Part shown: positions 9,583 to 17,790 of the stretch, one piece after another | Layout: every line of letters starts with the position of its first letter | Position numbering within the stretch: the first letter of the stretch is position 1 | NCBI RefSeq assembly: GCF_002368195.1 | Contig: NZ_AP018178.1 | Location: 6,398,645-6,462,644 of the forward strand | Length of the DNA stretch: 64,000 nucleotides | Origin: Calothrix sp. NIES-2100 | Lineage (GTDB): Bacteria > Cyanobacteriota > Cyanobacteriia > Cyanobacteriales > Nostocaceae | Direction of reading: 5' to 3' | Translations under genes and position numbers: made by a program | The notes under the pieces: model-generated | What the model was told of the DNA's origin: nothing | The model's database searches: none | What the model saw: the letters and a program-made list of their open reading frames with translations, nothing else

Positions 9583-9888
9583 TTAAGATTGTAGTGGCTT
9601 CAGACTAGCGCTTCTGGCTGTACTATCCCAAATTATCCAGCTACAAGAATTGTCAACCTCCGAGGCATTATTTGTCACCTTAAAATACAGCTTGTCTCCA
9701 TTCTTTGGTTCAATAGCAAAATCCGCATTTTGAGCATAAACGACTTTAAAACCTCTATCTCTTAAGCAATACATCGCCCAAGCTTTCAAAGACTGCTTAT
9801 ATGGTTCGTGAGGAATTGGCGGTTTTGTAATTGCGTCTTCAATGACTTTAAATAACTGTATTGATACCATATGGGCAAAAAAGGTCAT
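9583..9888 (-). CDS. Hypothetical protein, 101 residues
   Basis: I do not recognise the family. The protein is soluble, with an amphipathic N-terminal helix region and a C-terminal beta-rich segment ('FKVVYAQNADFAIEP', 'DKLYFKVTNN', 'CSWIIWD'). Alternating charged strands like this occur in restriction-nuclease-like folds, but no catalytic motif can be assigned. The start is either ATG 9888 or ATG 9870 (M7). It is convergent with the receiver gene that ends at 9510. Function unknown. Confidence 0.6.
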   Translation of the reverse strand: MTFFAHMVSIQLFKVIEDAITKPPIPHEPYKQSLKAWAMYCLRDRGFKVVYAQNADFAIEPKNGDKLYFKVTNNASEVDNSCSWIIWDSTARSASLKPLQS

Positions 9889-9999
9889 AGTGAGGATTTG
9901 GGATAAAATCAGCTTTCAATTAGCGATCGCTCCCATGAAATAAGTGTAAAACCAATATTGAAGTACTTTAAGAACATAGAGAAAATAAGGTAGCAGTTT

Positions 10000-10099
10000 C
10001 TCCCCTGCCCCGATCGCCGAGCGGAGCCGTACCCTACGGGAAGCAAGCTACGCGCAGCGGAAGCACCAGAGGCGCTGCCCCCCTGCCCCACATCCCCCA
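10000..10099. repeat. Palindromic GC-rich dispersed repeat
   Basis: A GC-rich block ('gggaagcaagctacgcgcag', 'gaggcgctgcccccctgcccc') unlike the surrounding A+T-rich DNA. A related string 'ccgggaagcaagctac' recurs near 43866, and both look like members of a dispersed cyanobacterial repeat family. It creates a spurious minus-strand reading frame at 9909-10100. Confidence 0.7.
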
Positions 10100-10102
10100 C
10101 TT

Positions 10103-11422
10103 ATGACTCATTCCCTTGACGCCACTCATAATCCCAATTTACGCAGTTGGGTTGAATCAGCAAATCAACAAGACACCGATTTTCCGATCCAAAATTTACC
10201 TTTTGGTGTATTCCGCCCTCAGGGCAGCACTGAAACGCCGCGAATTGGAGTTGCAATTGGCGACAAAATTTTGGATTTGACTAGATGTTACCAACTTGGC
10301 TTATTTCCCGGACTTCCCGAACAGCTGCAAATAGCATGTACAGCCCCTAATTTAAATTTATTGATGGGGATGGGAATTCAACCTAGATTAGCCTTGCGTC
10401 ATAGCTTAAGCGAATTGTTGCGAGCCGACACACAACAGCATCCCCCAGAAACAGAAATTCTCTTATCTATATCTGATATCGAACTTTTAGTACCTGCAAG
10501 CATTGGGGATTATACTGATTTTTACGCTTCCATATTTCACGCTACCAACGTAGGAAAGCTTTTCAGACCTGACAATCCCTTACTTCCCAACTACAAATAC
10601 GTACCCATTGCCTATCATGGACGCGCATCTTCAATTGTGCCTAGTGATACTGCAATCAAGCGTCCCAGCGGTCAAATCAAACCAGCAGAAGAATCTGTTC
10701 CGAGATTTGCGCGATCGCAAATGCTGGACTATGAATTAGAAGTTGGCTTTTTTGTAGGTACTGGCAATCAACCAGGACAACCTATATATATAGATAAAGC
10801 AGAAGAACATATATTTGGGCTGTGCTTGGTCAATGATTGGTCAGCAAGGGATATCCAAGCTTGGGAATATCAGCCCCTAGGCCCATTTTTAGCCAAGAGT
10901 TTTGCAACCACAATTTCTCCTTGGGTAGTCACCTTAGAAGCTTTAGCACCCTTTCGCTGTCCAGCTTTTGATCGTGCGCAAAGCGATCCTCAACCACTAC
11001 CTTATCTGTCTTCGTCACTGGATAGCAGTTTGGGTGGAATCGACATCACGCTAGAAGTTTGGATTCGTTCAGCCCAAATGGAACAACAAGGGATACAGCC
11101 ATTTTGTTTAAGTCGTGGTTCTTTCCAGCAGATGTATTGGACAATAGCGCAAATGCTTACCCATCACGCAAGTAATGGTTGTAACCTGCGTCCAGGCGAT
11201 TTACTGGCGAGTGGGACAGTCTCAGGGGCACAAGCAGGTTCCCAAGGTTGCTTACTCGAGATTACTCAACGTGGTTCTCAACCGATTGTACTGCCTACAG
11301 GGGAAGAGCGAAAATTTTTGGTTGATGGCGATGAAGTGATTCTGCGCGGATATTGTGAAACCGCAGGTTACCAGCGCATTGGATTTGGAGAATGTCGAGG
11401 TAAGATTGTCAATAGTCAATAG
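10103..11422 (+). CDS. fahA: Fumarylacetoacetase
   Basis: 439 residues, full length for the family. It hydrolyses 4-fumarylacetoacetate to fumarate and acetoacetate, the last step of tyrosine/homogentisate breakdown. It has the FAH N-terminal SH3-like domain (about 1-110) and the catalytic domain with 'GDYTDFYASIFHATNVG', 'YHGRASSIV', 'ELEVGFFVG' (metal ligands), 'NDWSARDIQAWEY', 'GPFLAKSFATTISPWVV' and 'GTVSG'. Cyanobacteria often pair it with homogentisate dioxygenase, but no such gene is seen here. The final residues (GKIVNSQ) are encoded by the start of a downstream tandem repeat, so the native C-terminus may have been rewritten by the repeat. No clear ribosome-binding site precedes the ATG. 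Confidence 0.96.
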   Translation: MTHSLDATHNPNLRSWVESANQQDTDFPIQNLPFGVFRPQGSTETPRIGVAIGDKILDLTRCYQLGLFPGLPEQLQIACTAPNLNLLMGMGIQPRLALRHSLSELLRADTQQHPPETEILLSISDIELLVPASIGDYTDFYASIFHATNVGKLFRPDNPLLPNYKYVPIAYHGRASSIVPSDTAIKRPSGQIKPAEESVPRFARSQMLDYELEVGFFVGTGNQPGQPIYIDKAEEHIFGLCLVNDWSARDIQAWEYQPLGPFLAKSFATTISPWVVTLEALAPFRCPAFDRAQSDPQPLPYLSSSLDSSLGGIDITLEVWIRSAQMEQQGIQPFCLSRGSFQQMYWTIAQMLTHHASNGCNLRPGDLLASGTVSGAQAGSQGCLLEITQRGSQPIVLPTGEERKFLVDGDEVILRGYCETAGYQRIGFGECRGKIVNSQ

Positions 11423-11537
11423 TCCAGAGTCAATAGTCAATAGTCAATAGTCCAGAGTCAATAGTCTCCCTTGTCTCCCTTGTCCCCCTTGTCTCCCTTC
11501 CCTTGTCCCCCTTCCCTTGTCCCCCTTCCCTCATCTC
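11409..11537. repeat. Tandem repeats: 'caatagt' heptamers then 'cccttgtc' units
   Basis: 'gtcaatagtc' and 'cagagtcaatagtc' units (to about 11466) are followed by pyrimidine-rich 'tcccttgtccccc' units (to about 11530). The block separates fahA from the convergent ATPase gene and covers the last codons of fahA. Confidence 0.85.
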
Positions 11538-11538
11538 C

Positions 11539-14013
11539 TCATCTCTCCAAGGTGAACCAGCGGCGAATTAACTCTACCTGAAAGCGATCGCCTTTATCAA
11601 CTTCTTCTATTAACTCTCGCTGTAATAGCAACTTGCGGGTGGTTGCAGCATGGGGAAACTGTTGTGATATGGTTTGATGAAGTGCGATCGCGCTTTCCCC
11701 TTGAGCAGCAATAAAGCGTAAAATCGCCCTACCGTTATCATCGACTTGGTTATTTTCGATATCAGCGAAGAAGAAACCACCACTTTTGAAAGCTTCGGGA
11801 ATTGCTGCTTCTACATCGGCTAAAGTCGCCAACCTCCGCATTGAGGGGTCTTGCTCATTTTTGAGGACGATAATTTCCGCACAGAGTAGTTGTATCAAAA
11901 ACGGGTGACAACGGGTAAGTTGCAACACTCGCTCAACTGCGTCAGGTTCATAGCGCAGGGTAAAATCTTTCACAGGGCGTTCAATTAGTTGTCGCGCTTC
12001 GGCTTCTTTCAGGTATGAGATATGCACTACCTGCACATTTATGAGATAACTAGCCCAGCGTTGATATTCTGCGATCGTATGGGAACCTGCTAACAAAACC
12101 TTGAAGCGGGGACGATGTTGGATGAGGTGACGCAGCATTCCCAGAATATCTTGTTCATCAAAACGTCCTTTGGTTATGGCACTGTCTAGTACCTCGAACT
12201 CATCTAGCATTAATAAGGCGGTATTTTGTTCAAGTACCTGTTCTACAGTATCTAGCCATTCGTCAAAGCTGGTAAAGGGGTCAGCGGTTAGGGTGTCGCG
12301 GGTGAGGGATGGTAGAGTAACACCTTGCTTCTCTGATGATTTCACCATTTCTTTAGCAAGGTTGTATAGAAAACCAGCATGGTCGCTAGCTGATGAGGGT
12401 GCGCCTTGCAAGTCTACAAACATGGGGATGATGGTATTAGGTAGCAGCTTTCCTAAGTTGTTGAGAAGAGAAGTTTTGCCCATGCGTCGCTGACCGTAAA
12501 GTAGCAAAGGTGGACGACGCAGGTCTAGGAGTAACTGCTCAATGCGTGTACCGATGTCATTACGACCTGTGAAAATCTCTTGTTCTTGTGTGAGGGGTAC
12601 ACCAATGATGTAAGGCGAATCAATTTCTTGGCGGAGTTCGGTAGCTTTTGCCAGTTCCTCTGCATAGTCGGCTATGATATCACGCCAACTTTTGGCGATG
12701 GGGCGGAAACGAATTGTGTATTTGTCGCTACTGCGAGTAAATTCTTGCAAGTATCTGTCTAAACGGTCGGTAACAGATCTGAGGGCTAGGCGTTGGTTGT
12801 AAGTACTTGCCTGATTCAGTGCAACATCCACATCTTCGCTGATGCGACTGAAAATGTTTAGTAGAGTGCGAACTGGGCTTTCAAGTTCGCTAATTACTAG
12901 ACTGGGATGAGCCTGACGGATAGCTTCCACATCTGTGAAGCGTTCTAAACTCTGTGCATCCAATTCAATTTGGGCTGGTTTAACTACCCAGCGTTGGGGA
13001 CTGGTACTCAAGTATTGCAGCGCTGCTTTTCCTTCAACTGGGTTATGTTCTATCACTAAGATTAGGTGTTTTTCTAAGCCAATTAAAGGTATGTATTGCA
13101 ACTCATCCCAAAAGGCTGAATTCCAGTAAAATAAGGTTTTATTATCTTTACGTTGTTTATCGAGCTGATAAAGCAGGATATTATTTAGTGTCACGAAGGG
13201 GTAAAAAATCACAGGTCGCCACAGGTTTATAGTGACTCCCAGAATCCACATTGCCAAGCCCAAACCTAAATTAGGCAATATGATGACCAAAATCATGTAG
13301 AAAGCTAGACCCAAACTAGCCCTATATTGTCCAAACGCTCCGCTGATTAAAATGAAAATCTCTAAAAATACTACTAAGGCCAGACTCCATAGTGATAAAT
13401 CTGAAGTTAATAATATTACGGCCAATAAAAAAAGCAACACCATGTATAAGGCTAGACCTAATAACGAACCCCTATGTTGTCCAAACAATGTGCTTTTTAA
13501 GGGCAAAATCCTTAAGGCTATAACTAAGAACAGACTGCATACTAAGGACGGACTCCATATTGATAAGCCCAAAGTTAATACTGGTACGCCTGCTATGCTT
13601 ACTGCTAACACCGAACCCACGAACCACTCCCATCGCCACATACTGCTATACTTCGGGTTTAATCGTGTTAGGAGCAAGTTTATATGCCACCATACAGACC
13701 ACGCCACACCATACGCTAACCAAACAGCAATGTTTTCTGCTGCTGACTTTCCCAATCTCCAGAACATCAAGCCAAGTGTTAAATTAGCAAGGAAAGGTAA
13801 GACCAGGTATATCTGTATTCGCAGTTCTAACAGCAAGCGGCTTTTTCTATCAGACGCGAGATCCAAAGCAGCGGAAATAAATGTTAAGTGATTACGCCAA
13901 GCAGCAGGACGGAAAAAGAGCCAGAACAGCAGTTGCAGGCTACCTAGTATCAAGTTGGGGTGCTGTTGCGGTGGATCGGTGTAGGCGTTGTGGAATATGT
14001 TTGGCGATGGCAT
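11539..14013 (-). CDS. Membrane-anchored STAND/AAA-like ATPase
   Basis: 824 residues. The first 290 residues hold about eight hydrophobic helices. A linker leads to a P-loop ATPase: 'FTGRNDIG', Walker A 'LLYGQRRMGKTSLLNNL' near residue 505, Walker B 'TALLMLDEFEVLD', and a sensor region 'KVLLAGSHTIAEY'. The C-terminal 60 residues look like a winged helix ('ATTRKLLLQRELIEEVDKGDRFQVELIRRWF'), usual for this ATPase clade. These ATPases act as signalling or conflict switches, often tied to membranes. The specific role is unknown. A second ATPase of similar type (15775-16878) and a small two-helix membrane protein (17068-17379) are close by, all in a repeat-rich patch. Confidence 0.82.
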   Translation of the reverse strand: MPSPNIFHNAYTDPPQQHPNLILGSLQLLFWLFFRPAAWRNHLTFISAALDLASDRKSRLLLELRIQIYLVLPFLANLTLGLMFWRLGKSAAENIAVWLAYGVAWSVWWHINLLLTRLNPKYSSMWRWEWFVGSVLAVSIAGVPVLTLGLSIWSPSLVCSLFLVIALRILPLKSTLFGQHRGSLLGLALYMVLLFLLAVILLTSDLSLWSLALVVFLEIFILISGAFGQYRASLGLAFYMILVIILPNLGLGLAMWILGVTINLWRPVIFYPFVTLNNILLYQLDKQRKDNKTLFYWNSAFWDELQYIPLIGLEKHLILVIEHNPVEGKAALQYLSTSPQRWVVKPAQIELDAQSLERFTDVEAIRQAHPSLVISELESPVRTLLNIFSRISEDVDVALNQASTYNQRLALRSVTDRLDRYLQEFTRSSDKYTIRFRPIAKSWRDIIADYAEELAKATELRQEIDSPYIIGVPLTQEQEIFTGRNDIGTRIEQLLLDLRRPPLLLYGQRRMGKTSLLNNLGKLLPNTIIPMFVDLQGAPSSASDHAGFLYNLAKEMVKSSEKQGVTLPSLTRDTLTADPFTSFDEWLDTVEQVLEQNTALLMLDEFEVLDSAITKGRFDEQDILGMLRHLIQHRPRFKVLLAGSHTIAEYQRWASYLINVQVVHISYLKEAEARQLIERPVKDFTLRYEPDAVERVLQLTRCHPFLIQLLCAEIIVLKNEQDPSMRRLATLADVEAAIPEAFKSGGFFFADIENNQVDDNGRAILRFIAAQGESAIALHQTISQQFPHAATTRKLLLQRELIEEVDKGDRFQVELIRRWFTLER

Positions 14014-14090
14014 AGTTTCCCGGTTGGGGTTGACGCTGAAATTAACTATGTCATTGTGAATGTAGCATTAGTGCAATAAAGTGCAAAGAC

Positions 14091-14175
14091 TGGGATTGCT
14101 TCACTTCACTTCGTTCCGCTCGCAATGACAGGGTGAGTCATTACGAGGAGGAAGACGAAGCGATCGCTGTGACAT
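14091..14175. repeat. Palindromic repeat of the 'attgcttc...gcaatgac' family
   Basis: 'gggattgcttcacttcac' and 'gctcgcaatgaca', followed by 'gtcattacgaggaggaag', match the units of the array at 14500-15025. It supplies the start of a spurious plus-strand reading frame (14133-14501). Confidence 0.8.
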
Positions 14176-14244
14176 CCGGGGGGTTGGGATTGCTCATAGG
14201 TGTCAACTTAATCATGGGACAAACCACTAAGGCGATCGCTTCTG

Positions 14245-14431
14245 GTTTATTGAATTGGGGTAGTCGTTTATTGAATTGGGGTAGTCGTTTATTGAATTGG
14301 GGTAGTCGTTTATTGAATTGGGGTAGTCGTTCATTGAATTGGGGTAGTCGTTTATTGAATTGGGGTAGTCGTTTATTGAATTGGGGTAGTCGTTTATTGA
14401 ATTTGGGTAGTCGTTTATTGAATTCGGGTCA
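14245..14431. repeat. 21-bp tandem repeat array, nine units
   Basis: Nine head-to-tail 21-bp units, each beginning tttattgaattgggg and ending tagtcg. Six of the first seven units are identical, one has 'ttcattg', and the last two are decayed. Because 21 is a multiple of three, both strands stay open and give heptapeptide pseudo-proteins (LLNWGSR or SINDYPN). I do not call these genes because the units are identical at the nucleotide level. Confidence 0.95.
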
Positions 14432-14499
14432 TTGCGTTCGCGAAGCGTCTCGAAGAGAGGAGGAACGACCAAGCAATCTCCTTCCAGTGCGATCGCTGT

Positions 14500-15025
14500 G
14501 AATTTTCAGCGGTTGGGATTGCTTCACTCCGTTCGCAATGACAGTGATTAGTCATTGCTTTTTTGAACGACAAAGCAATCTCCTCCCAGTGCGATCGCGG
14601 TGAATTGTCAGCGGTTGGGATTGCTTCCCTTCGGTCGCAATGACAGTGTGTGTCAGTCATTGCTTTTTTGAACGACCAAGCAATCGCCTCCCAGTGCGAT
14701 CGCGGTGAATTGTCAGCAGTTGGGATTGCTTCCCTTCGGTCGCAATGACAGTGTGTGTCAGTTATTGCTTTTTTGAACGACCAAGCAATCGCCTGCCAGT
14801 GCGATCGCGGTGAATTGTCAGCGGTTGGGATTGCTTCACTCCGTTCGCAATGACAGTGATTAGTCATTGCTTTTTTGAACGACCAAGCAATCGCCTCCCA
14901 GTGCGATCGCGGTGAATTGTCAGCGGTTGGGATTGCTTCCCTTCGGTCGCAATGACAGTGTGTGTCAGTCATTGCTTTTTTGAACGACCAAGCAATCGCC
15001 TCCCAGTGCGATCGCAATGACAGGT
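14500..15025. repeat. Array of five 102-105-bp palindromic repeats
   Basis: Copies begin at about 14511, 14613, 14718, 14823 and 14925 ('ggttgggattgcttc...'). Each contains 'tcgcaatgacag', 'cattgcttttttgaacgac', 'aagcaatcgcctcccagtg' and a HIP1-containing 'gcgatcgcggtgaattgtca'. Each unit can fold back on itself ('gattgctt' with 'aagcaatc'; 'attgcg' with 'cgcaat'). The minus-strand frame across it (14415-15017, repeating 'HCHCERSEAIPTAD') is a well-known artefact of this repeat family and is not a gene. Confidence 0.93.
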
Positions 15026-15033
15026 TGAATCAT

Positions 15034-15321
15034 TTACAATTCATCATATAAATCTTTCCATTCTTTATTGATACTATTAACTAAATCAATCTTCTTTTGC
15101 CTAGAGCCAGATTTAATCTGCTTTTCTCTACTAATCGCTGTATAGGCATCATCAAAAATTTCGTAATAAACCAACTTTGTAATATTGTATTTTTTGGTAA
15201 ATCCCTCTATCAATTTTGATTTATGTTCGTAAACCCTTCTTTGCAAATCGTTGGTTACTCCTGTATAAAGCACACTGTTATATTTATTAGTCATAATGTA
15301 TAGATAATAGTGTTTACTCAT
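15034..15321 (-). CDS. GIY-YIG single-domain nuclease
   Basis: 95 residues from the ATG at 15321; an upstream TTG at 15333 is less likely. The GIY-YIG core is visible as 'YYLYIMTNK' and 'LYTGVTNDLQRRVYEHK', with the catalytic Arg in 'RRVYEH' and the metal-binding Glu in 'ISREKQIK'. It belongs to the UvrC/URI N-terminal-like clade of stand-alone GIY-YIG proteins. No DNA-binding domain is fused. Palindromic repeats of one family lie on both sides (14500-15025 and 15379-15534), so the nuclease may act on, or travel with, these repeats. That link is inference. Confidence 0.88.
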   Translation of the reverse strand: MSKHYYLYIMTNKYNSVLYTGVTNDLQRRVYEHKSKLIEGFTKKYNITKLVYYEIFDDAYTAISREKQIKSGSRQKKIDLVNSINKEWKDLYDEL

Positions 15322-15378
15322 TAATTTCTGCAAACTATTGGATAATTTTCACAATCTTAACTGAGTAAACAATCTATT

Positions 15379-15534
15379 GTCATCGTGAGTCTAACGTAGT
15401 GAAGCGTTCGCTCTCAAGCGTTCCCGCTCTTTAGCAATCGCAAAAGCTGGGATTGCTACTCTTCGCTCGCAATGACAACAAATCTGTCATTGCGAACGGA
15501 GCGCCAGCGCAGTGAAGCAATCTCCTCATCGACG
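15379..15534. repeat. Palindromic repeat cluster right of the GIY-YIG gene
   Basis: 'gggattgctactcttcgctc', 'gcaatgacaac' and the inverted 'gtcattgcgaacggagcg', 'gtgaagcaatctcctc' are further members of the family at 14500-15025. Here the last copy is in the opposite orientation. Confidence 0.85.
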
Positions 15535-15553
15535 CAAGTAATGATAAATTGAC

Positions 15554-15772
15554 CTATTTATAGACTTCCCAATCTTCTAAAGGAACAGCAGGTTCAAAAG
15601 GATCATCATAACGGTACACTGTGCCACGCAAAGGATAAGGATTCGCTTTTTGGGGATGAGTTTGGCTTTCGAGAATGATAATTTCAACGGTTTCCCCAGC
15701 CTGAAATGGTAAGTCTTTGAGGATCAAAGTTCCATCTTCAGTTAATGTTGTTTCAATTCGATGTGCTTTCAT
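15554..15772 (-). CDS. Antitoxin-like small protein, no toxin partner
   Basis: 72 residues from the ATG at 15772; longer versions of this frame overlap the upstream gene and are unlikely. 'MKAHRIETTLTEDGTLILKDLPFQAGETVEIIIL' resembles the AbrB/DUF2281-like antitoxins that usually precede PIN-domain toxins in cyanobacteria. The C-terminal 'YPLRGTVYRYDDPFEP' segment is typical of that group. It starts 2 bases after the stop of the ATPase gene, so the two form an operon. Downstream, where a PIN toxin would be expected, there are only repeats. It is either an orphan antitoxin or has been recruited to the ATPase. Confidence 0.75.
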   Translation of the reverse strand: MKAHRIETTLTEDGTLILKDLPFQAGETVEIIILESQTHPQKANPYPLRGTVYRYDDPFEPAVPLEDWEVYK

Positions 15773-15774
15773 TG

Positions 15775-16878
15775 TTACTCTGCTATTTTTGAATCTAATA
15801 AATGAGAAAATGGCTTCATCTGTCTTAAAGCTTCTTCTCGCCAATTTTCATCCTCTCCTTCTTCTAGAGTAAATAATCTTTCCCGACACAGAATTTGTAA
15901 TAAAATTGGCAAACACTGACTTTGTTTTAAAATCCACTCTACATCCTCATCATCAAAAGGAATGGGGGAACTGGCTATTAATTCCCGTGCTTCTTGTTCA
16001 GTGAATGCTTCTAAATATGCGGTGTAGGCGAAAATGTTGAAAAATGGTGAACTATGTCCTGTATTTTGCGCTAGTTCAATTGGTGATTCGGGGGTAGCTA
16101 AGATAAACGCGAGATTTCCGCCTGTAGAGTTAGTTGCTAAGGAACGCAAACTTTCCCAAAAGCTATCATCTAATTCTGGACAGCGTTGTAATCCCACGCC
16201 AATCTCATCCAGCAAGATGACTGTGGGTTTATGCAAGTTGTCGCTGACTACATCCATGAAATAATCTAAGTCACAAGGGTTTGGTACTTGCATTTTCAGG
16301 GATTCCAGGATGTACTTTAGCAACCCCTCCCGATTCTGCATTCGTGCGTCTTGCAAATCTATGAAAATCCACTGGTAATTTTCTGGCTGTGGTAGCCAAT
16401 CTGACTTTTGATTGGGACGCAACTGTTCTGCTGGGGTGGTGGTGATGTTTTTGAGGTAGTGCAGCAGGGATGTTTTACCGCTGCGCTTTTTACCGATGAT
16501 GGCGGCGTTTTGCAGGGGATGGCGTTTGAGTAGGTTGAAGAGGCGTTTTAGTTCTTTCTCGCGTCCAAAAAAGTAACGTGGTTGAGTAATGGGTGAACCA
16601 GTGATGAAGGGTGAGGCTTCCCCGTTGTGTCGCTGGGGTTGACGCGGTTGAGTTTCTGGTTCTTTGGATGAAATTTCTTGCCAGTCTAAACCCAACTTGC
16701 TGCTAAGTTCTACAAAATTGAGATAATCAACAGGTTTACCACTAAGAAAGCTTTTTGCAGTGGATAGAGAAATCCCTGCTTCAATAGCTAATGACTGCTG
16801 GCTGGGATAGCCATTACGCAAAAGTGCTGACTTAACTGTTTTAATATACTCTGGGGCTACCCGAAGCGATCGCGCCAT
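15775..16878 (-). CDS. HTH-STAND-like ATPase
   Basis: 367 residues from the ATG at 16878; a GTG one codon upstream is possible. Residues 10-70 form a helix-turn-helix ('SQQSLAIEAGISLSTAKSFLSG') of the kind found at the N-terminus of cyanobacterial NB-ARC and STAND proteins. A P-loop ATPase follows: 'FFGREKELKRL', Walker A 'IIGKKRSGKTSLLHYL', Walker B 'PTVILLDEIGVGL', and the 'LAFILATPES' sensor strand. No effector or repeat domain is attached. The gene directly precedes the antitoxin-like ORF with a 2-base gap. A role in a conflict or regulatory switch is likely, but the effector is unknown. Confidence 0.82.
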   Translation of the reverse strand: MARSLRVAPEYIKTVKSALLRNGYPSQQSLAIEAGISLSTAKSFLSGKPVDYLNFVELSSKLGLDWQEISSKEPETQPRQPQRHNGEASPFITGSPITQPRYFFGREKELKRLFNLLKRHPLQNAAIIGKKRSGKTSLLHYLKNITTTPAEQLRPNQKSDWLPQPENYQWIFIDLQDARMQNREGLLKYILESLKMQVPNPCDLDYFMDVVSDNLHKPTVILLDEIGVGLQRCPELDDSFWESLRSLATNSTGGNLAFILATPESPIELAQNTGHSSPFFNIFAYTAYLEAFTEQEARELIASSPIPFDDEDVEWILKQSQCLPILLQILCRERLFTLEEGEDENWREEALRQMKPFSHLLDSKIAE

Positions 16879-17067
16879 CACGCCTCATTTATTCATACCA
16901 ATTTAAAGTTAATTGTAGAGTAGCAAGGGCGACAGCTTCATGCACTAAACTCTACCAAGACTACAAATTACCTCAGAAATCAACTAAAACTCAGCTATCA
17001 CTCAGCTATGTTCTCGCCTATTGCCCGATTTCAATAGATTGTAGAGTTCATTGCCAGAGCAAGCAAT

Positions 17068-17379
17068 ATGGATAACCAAGACCAAGATAATACACAACAG
17101 GTAACAGATCTAATTTACCAGGAACGCCACAGTATTTATCAGGAGCGACTCCGCCAAGCTAGTGCAGCATTTAACCTGGCTTTTGCCATGACAACGATTA
17201 GTGCGATCGCGGGTTTTGCGGGGATTATGCTACTATTTTCTGGTAACATTTCCGCCGGCACAATCACAGCCGCTGGTGGTGGAATTTATGGTAGTGTTAC
17301 AGCTTCATGGCTAAAACTGGCAAAAGATAGCAATGATCGGCTAGATGAAGCTGCAAGAGCATTAGAAGCCGAGTCCTGA
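17068..17379 (+). CDS. Small two-helix membrane protein, TRADD-N-associated TM type
   Basis: 103 residues. A charged N-terminal helix ('YQERHSIYQERLRQASAAF') is followed by two membrane helices ('LAFAMTTISAIAGFAGIMLLF' split by 'SGNISAG', then 'TITAAGGGIYGSVTASW') and the tail 'LKLAKDSNDRLDEAARAL'. This matches my memory of the cyanobacterial two-transmembrane domain associated with TRADD-N modules, which occurs in predicted apoptosis-like or immunity ATPase systems. No TRADD-N domain is fused here. It is divergent from the HTH-ATPase gene with 190 bases between them. The assignment is by pattern and needs a profile search. Confidence 0.65.
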   Translation: MDNQDQDNTQQVTDLIYQERHSIYQERLRQASAAFNLAFAMTTISAIAGFAGIMLLFSGNISAGTITAAGGGIYGSVTASWLKLAKDSNDRLDEAARALEAES

Positions 17380-17399
17380 GTGAGAATTTTACTTTGTTA

Positions 17400-17683
17400 A
17401 TGAAGATAAAAGCCTCATTCACGAGGATAAAAGCCTCATTCACGAGGATAAAAGCCTCATTAATGAGGATAAAAGCCTCATTCACGAGGATAAAAGCCTC
17501 ATTAATGAGGATAAAAGCCTCATTCACGAGGATAAAAGCCTCATTAATGAGGATAAAAGCCTCATTAATGAAGATAAAAGCCTGATTCACGAGGATCAAA
17601 GCCTCATTAATGAAGATAAAAGCCTGATTCACGAGGATCAAAGCCTCATTAATGAAGATAAAAACCTCATTAATGAGATTTAA
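17400..17683. repeat. 21-bp tandem repeat array, about thirteen units
   Basis: Thirteen units of 21 bp with the common core 'gataaaagcctcatt' and two alternating junctions, 'cacgag' and the self-complementary 'aatgag/aatgaa'. As in the array at 14245, the period keeps frames open on both strands and gives artefactual heptapeptide ORFs (17297-17734 minus, 17394-17585 plus). It starts just after the stop codon of the small membrane protein. Confidence 0.94.
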
Positions 17684-17696
17684 AGTGAAATGGTAT

Positions 17697-17754
17697 AACC
17701 CCCTCCTCGCTTGCGGGGAGGGGATACAAAGCACAGCTTTGTCGGGGTGGGGTT
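17697..17754. repeat. Dispersed hairpin element
   Basis: Nested inverted repeats: 'aacccc'/'ggggtt' outside, and 'ctcctcgc'/'gcggggag' and 'acaaagc'/'gctttgt' inside. The block 'cccctccccgcaagcg' type is common between cyanobacterial genes. It lies just downstream of the decarboxylase gene (minus strand) and might also serve as its transcript end. Confidence 0.7.
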
Positions 17755-17790
17755 CTTCGGGTTTAGTAAGTAATCAACCAAACATTGATA

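Noticed and set aside
9909..10100. 63-residue minus-strand frame
   Set aside because: It is mostly coded by a GC-rich dispersed repeat, with no ribosome-binding site or family signal.
13352..13891. 179-residue plus-strand frame opposite the membrane ATPase
   Set aside because: Antisense shadow of the N-terminal membrane segment of the gene at 11539-14013, which has clear domain support.
14133..14501. 122-residue plus-strand frame with LLNWGSR heptapeptides
   Set aside because: Its start is repeat-derived and the body is a 21-bp tandem array. The opposite strand is equally open (14227-14472).
14415..15017. 200-residue minus-strand frame with repeating 'CHCDRREAIPTADNSPRSHWEAIAWSFKKA' type units
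   Set aside because: It is the translation of palindromic 102-105-bp repeats that are near identical at DNA level. This frame is a familiar artefact of the 'attgcttcgctcgcaatgac' repeat family.
14245..17683. CRISPR array
   Set aside because: The repeats are contiguous 21-bp units without unique spacers, and no cas gene is present.
17297..17734. 145-residue minus-strand frame of 'INEAFILVNEA' repeats, and the plus-strand frame 17394-17585
   Set aside because: Both arise from the second 21-bp array, are open only because 21 is divisible by three, and the minus frame overlaps a real gene.
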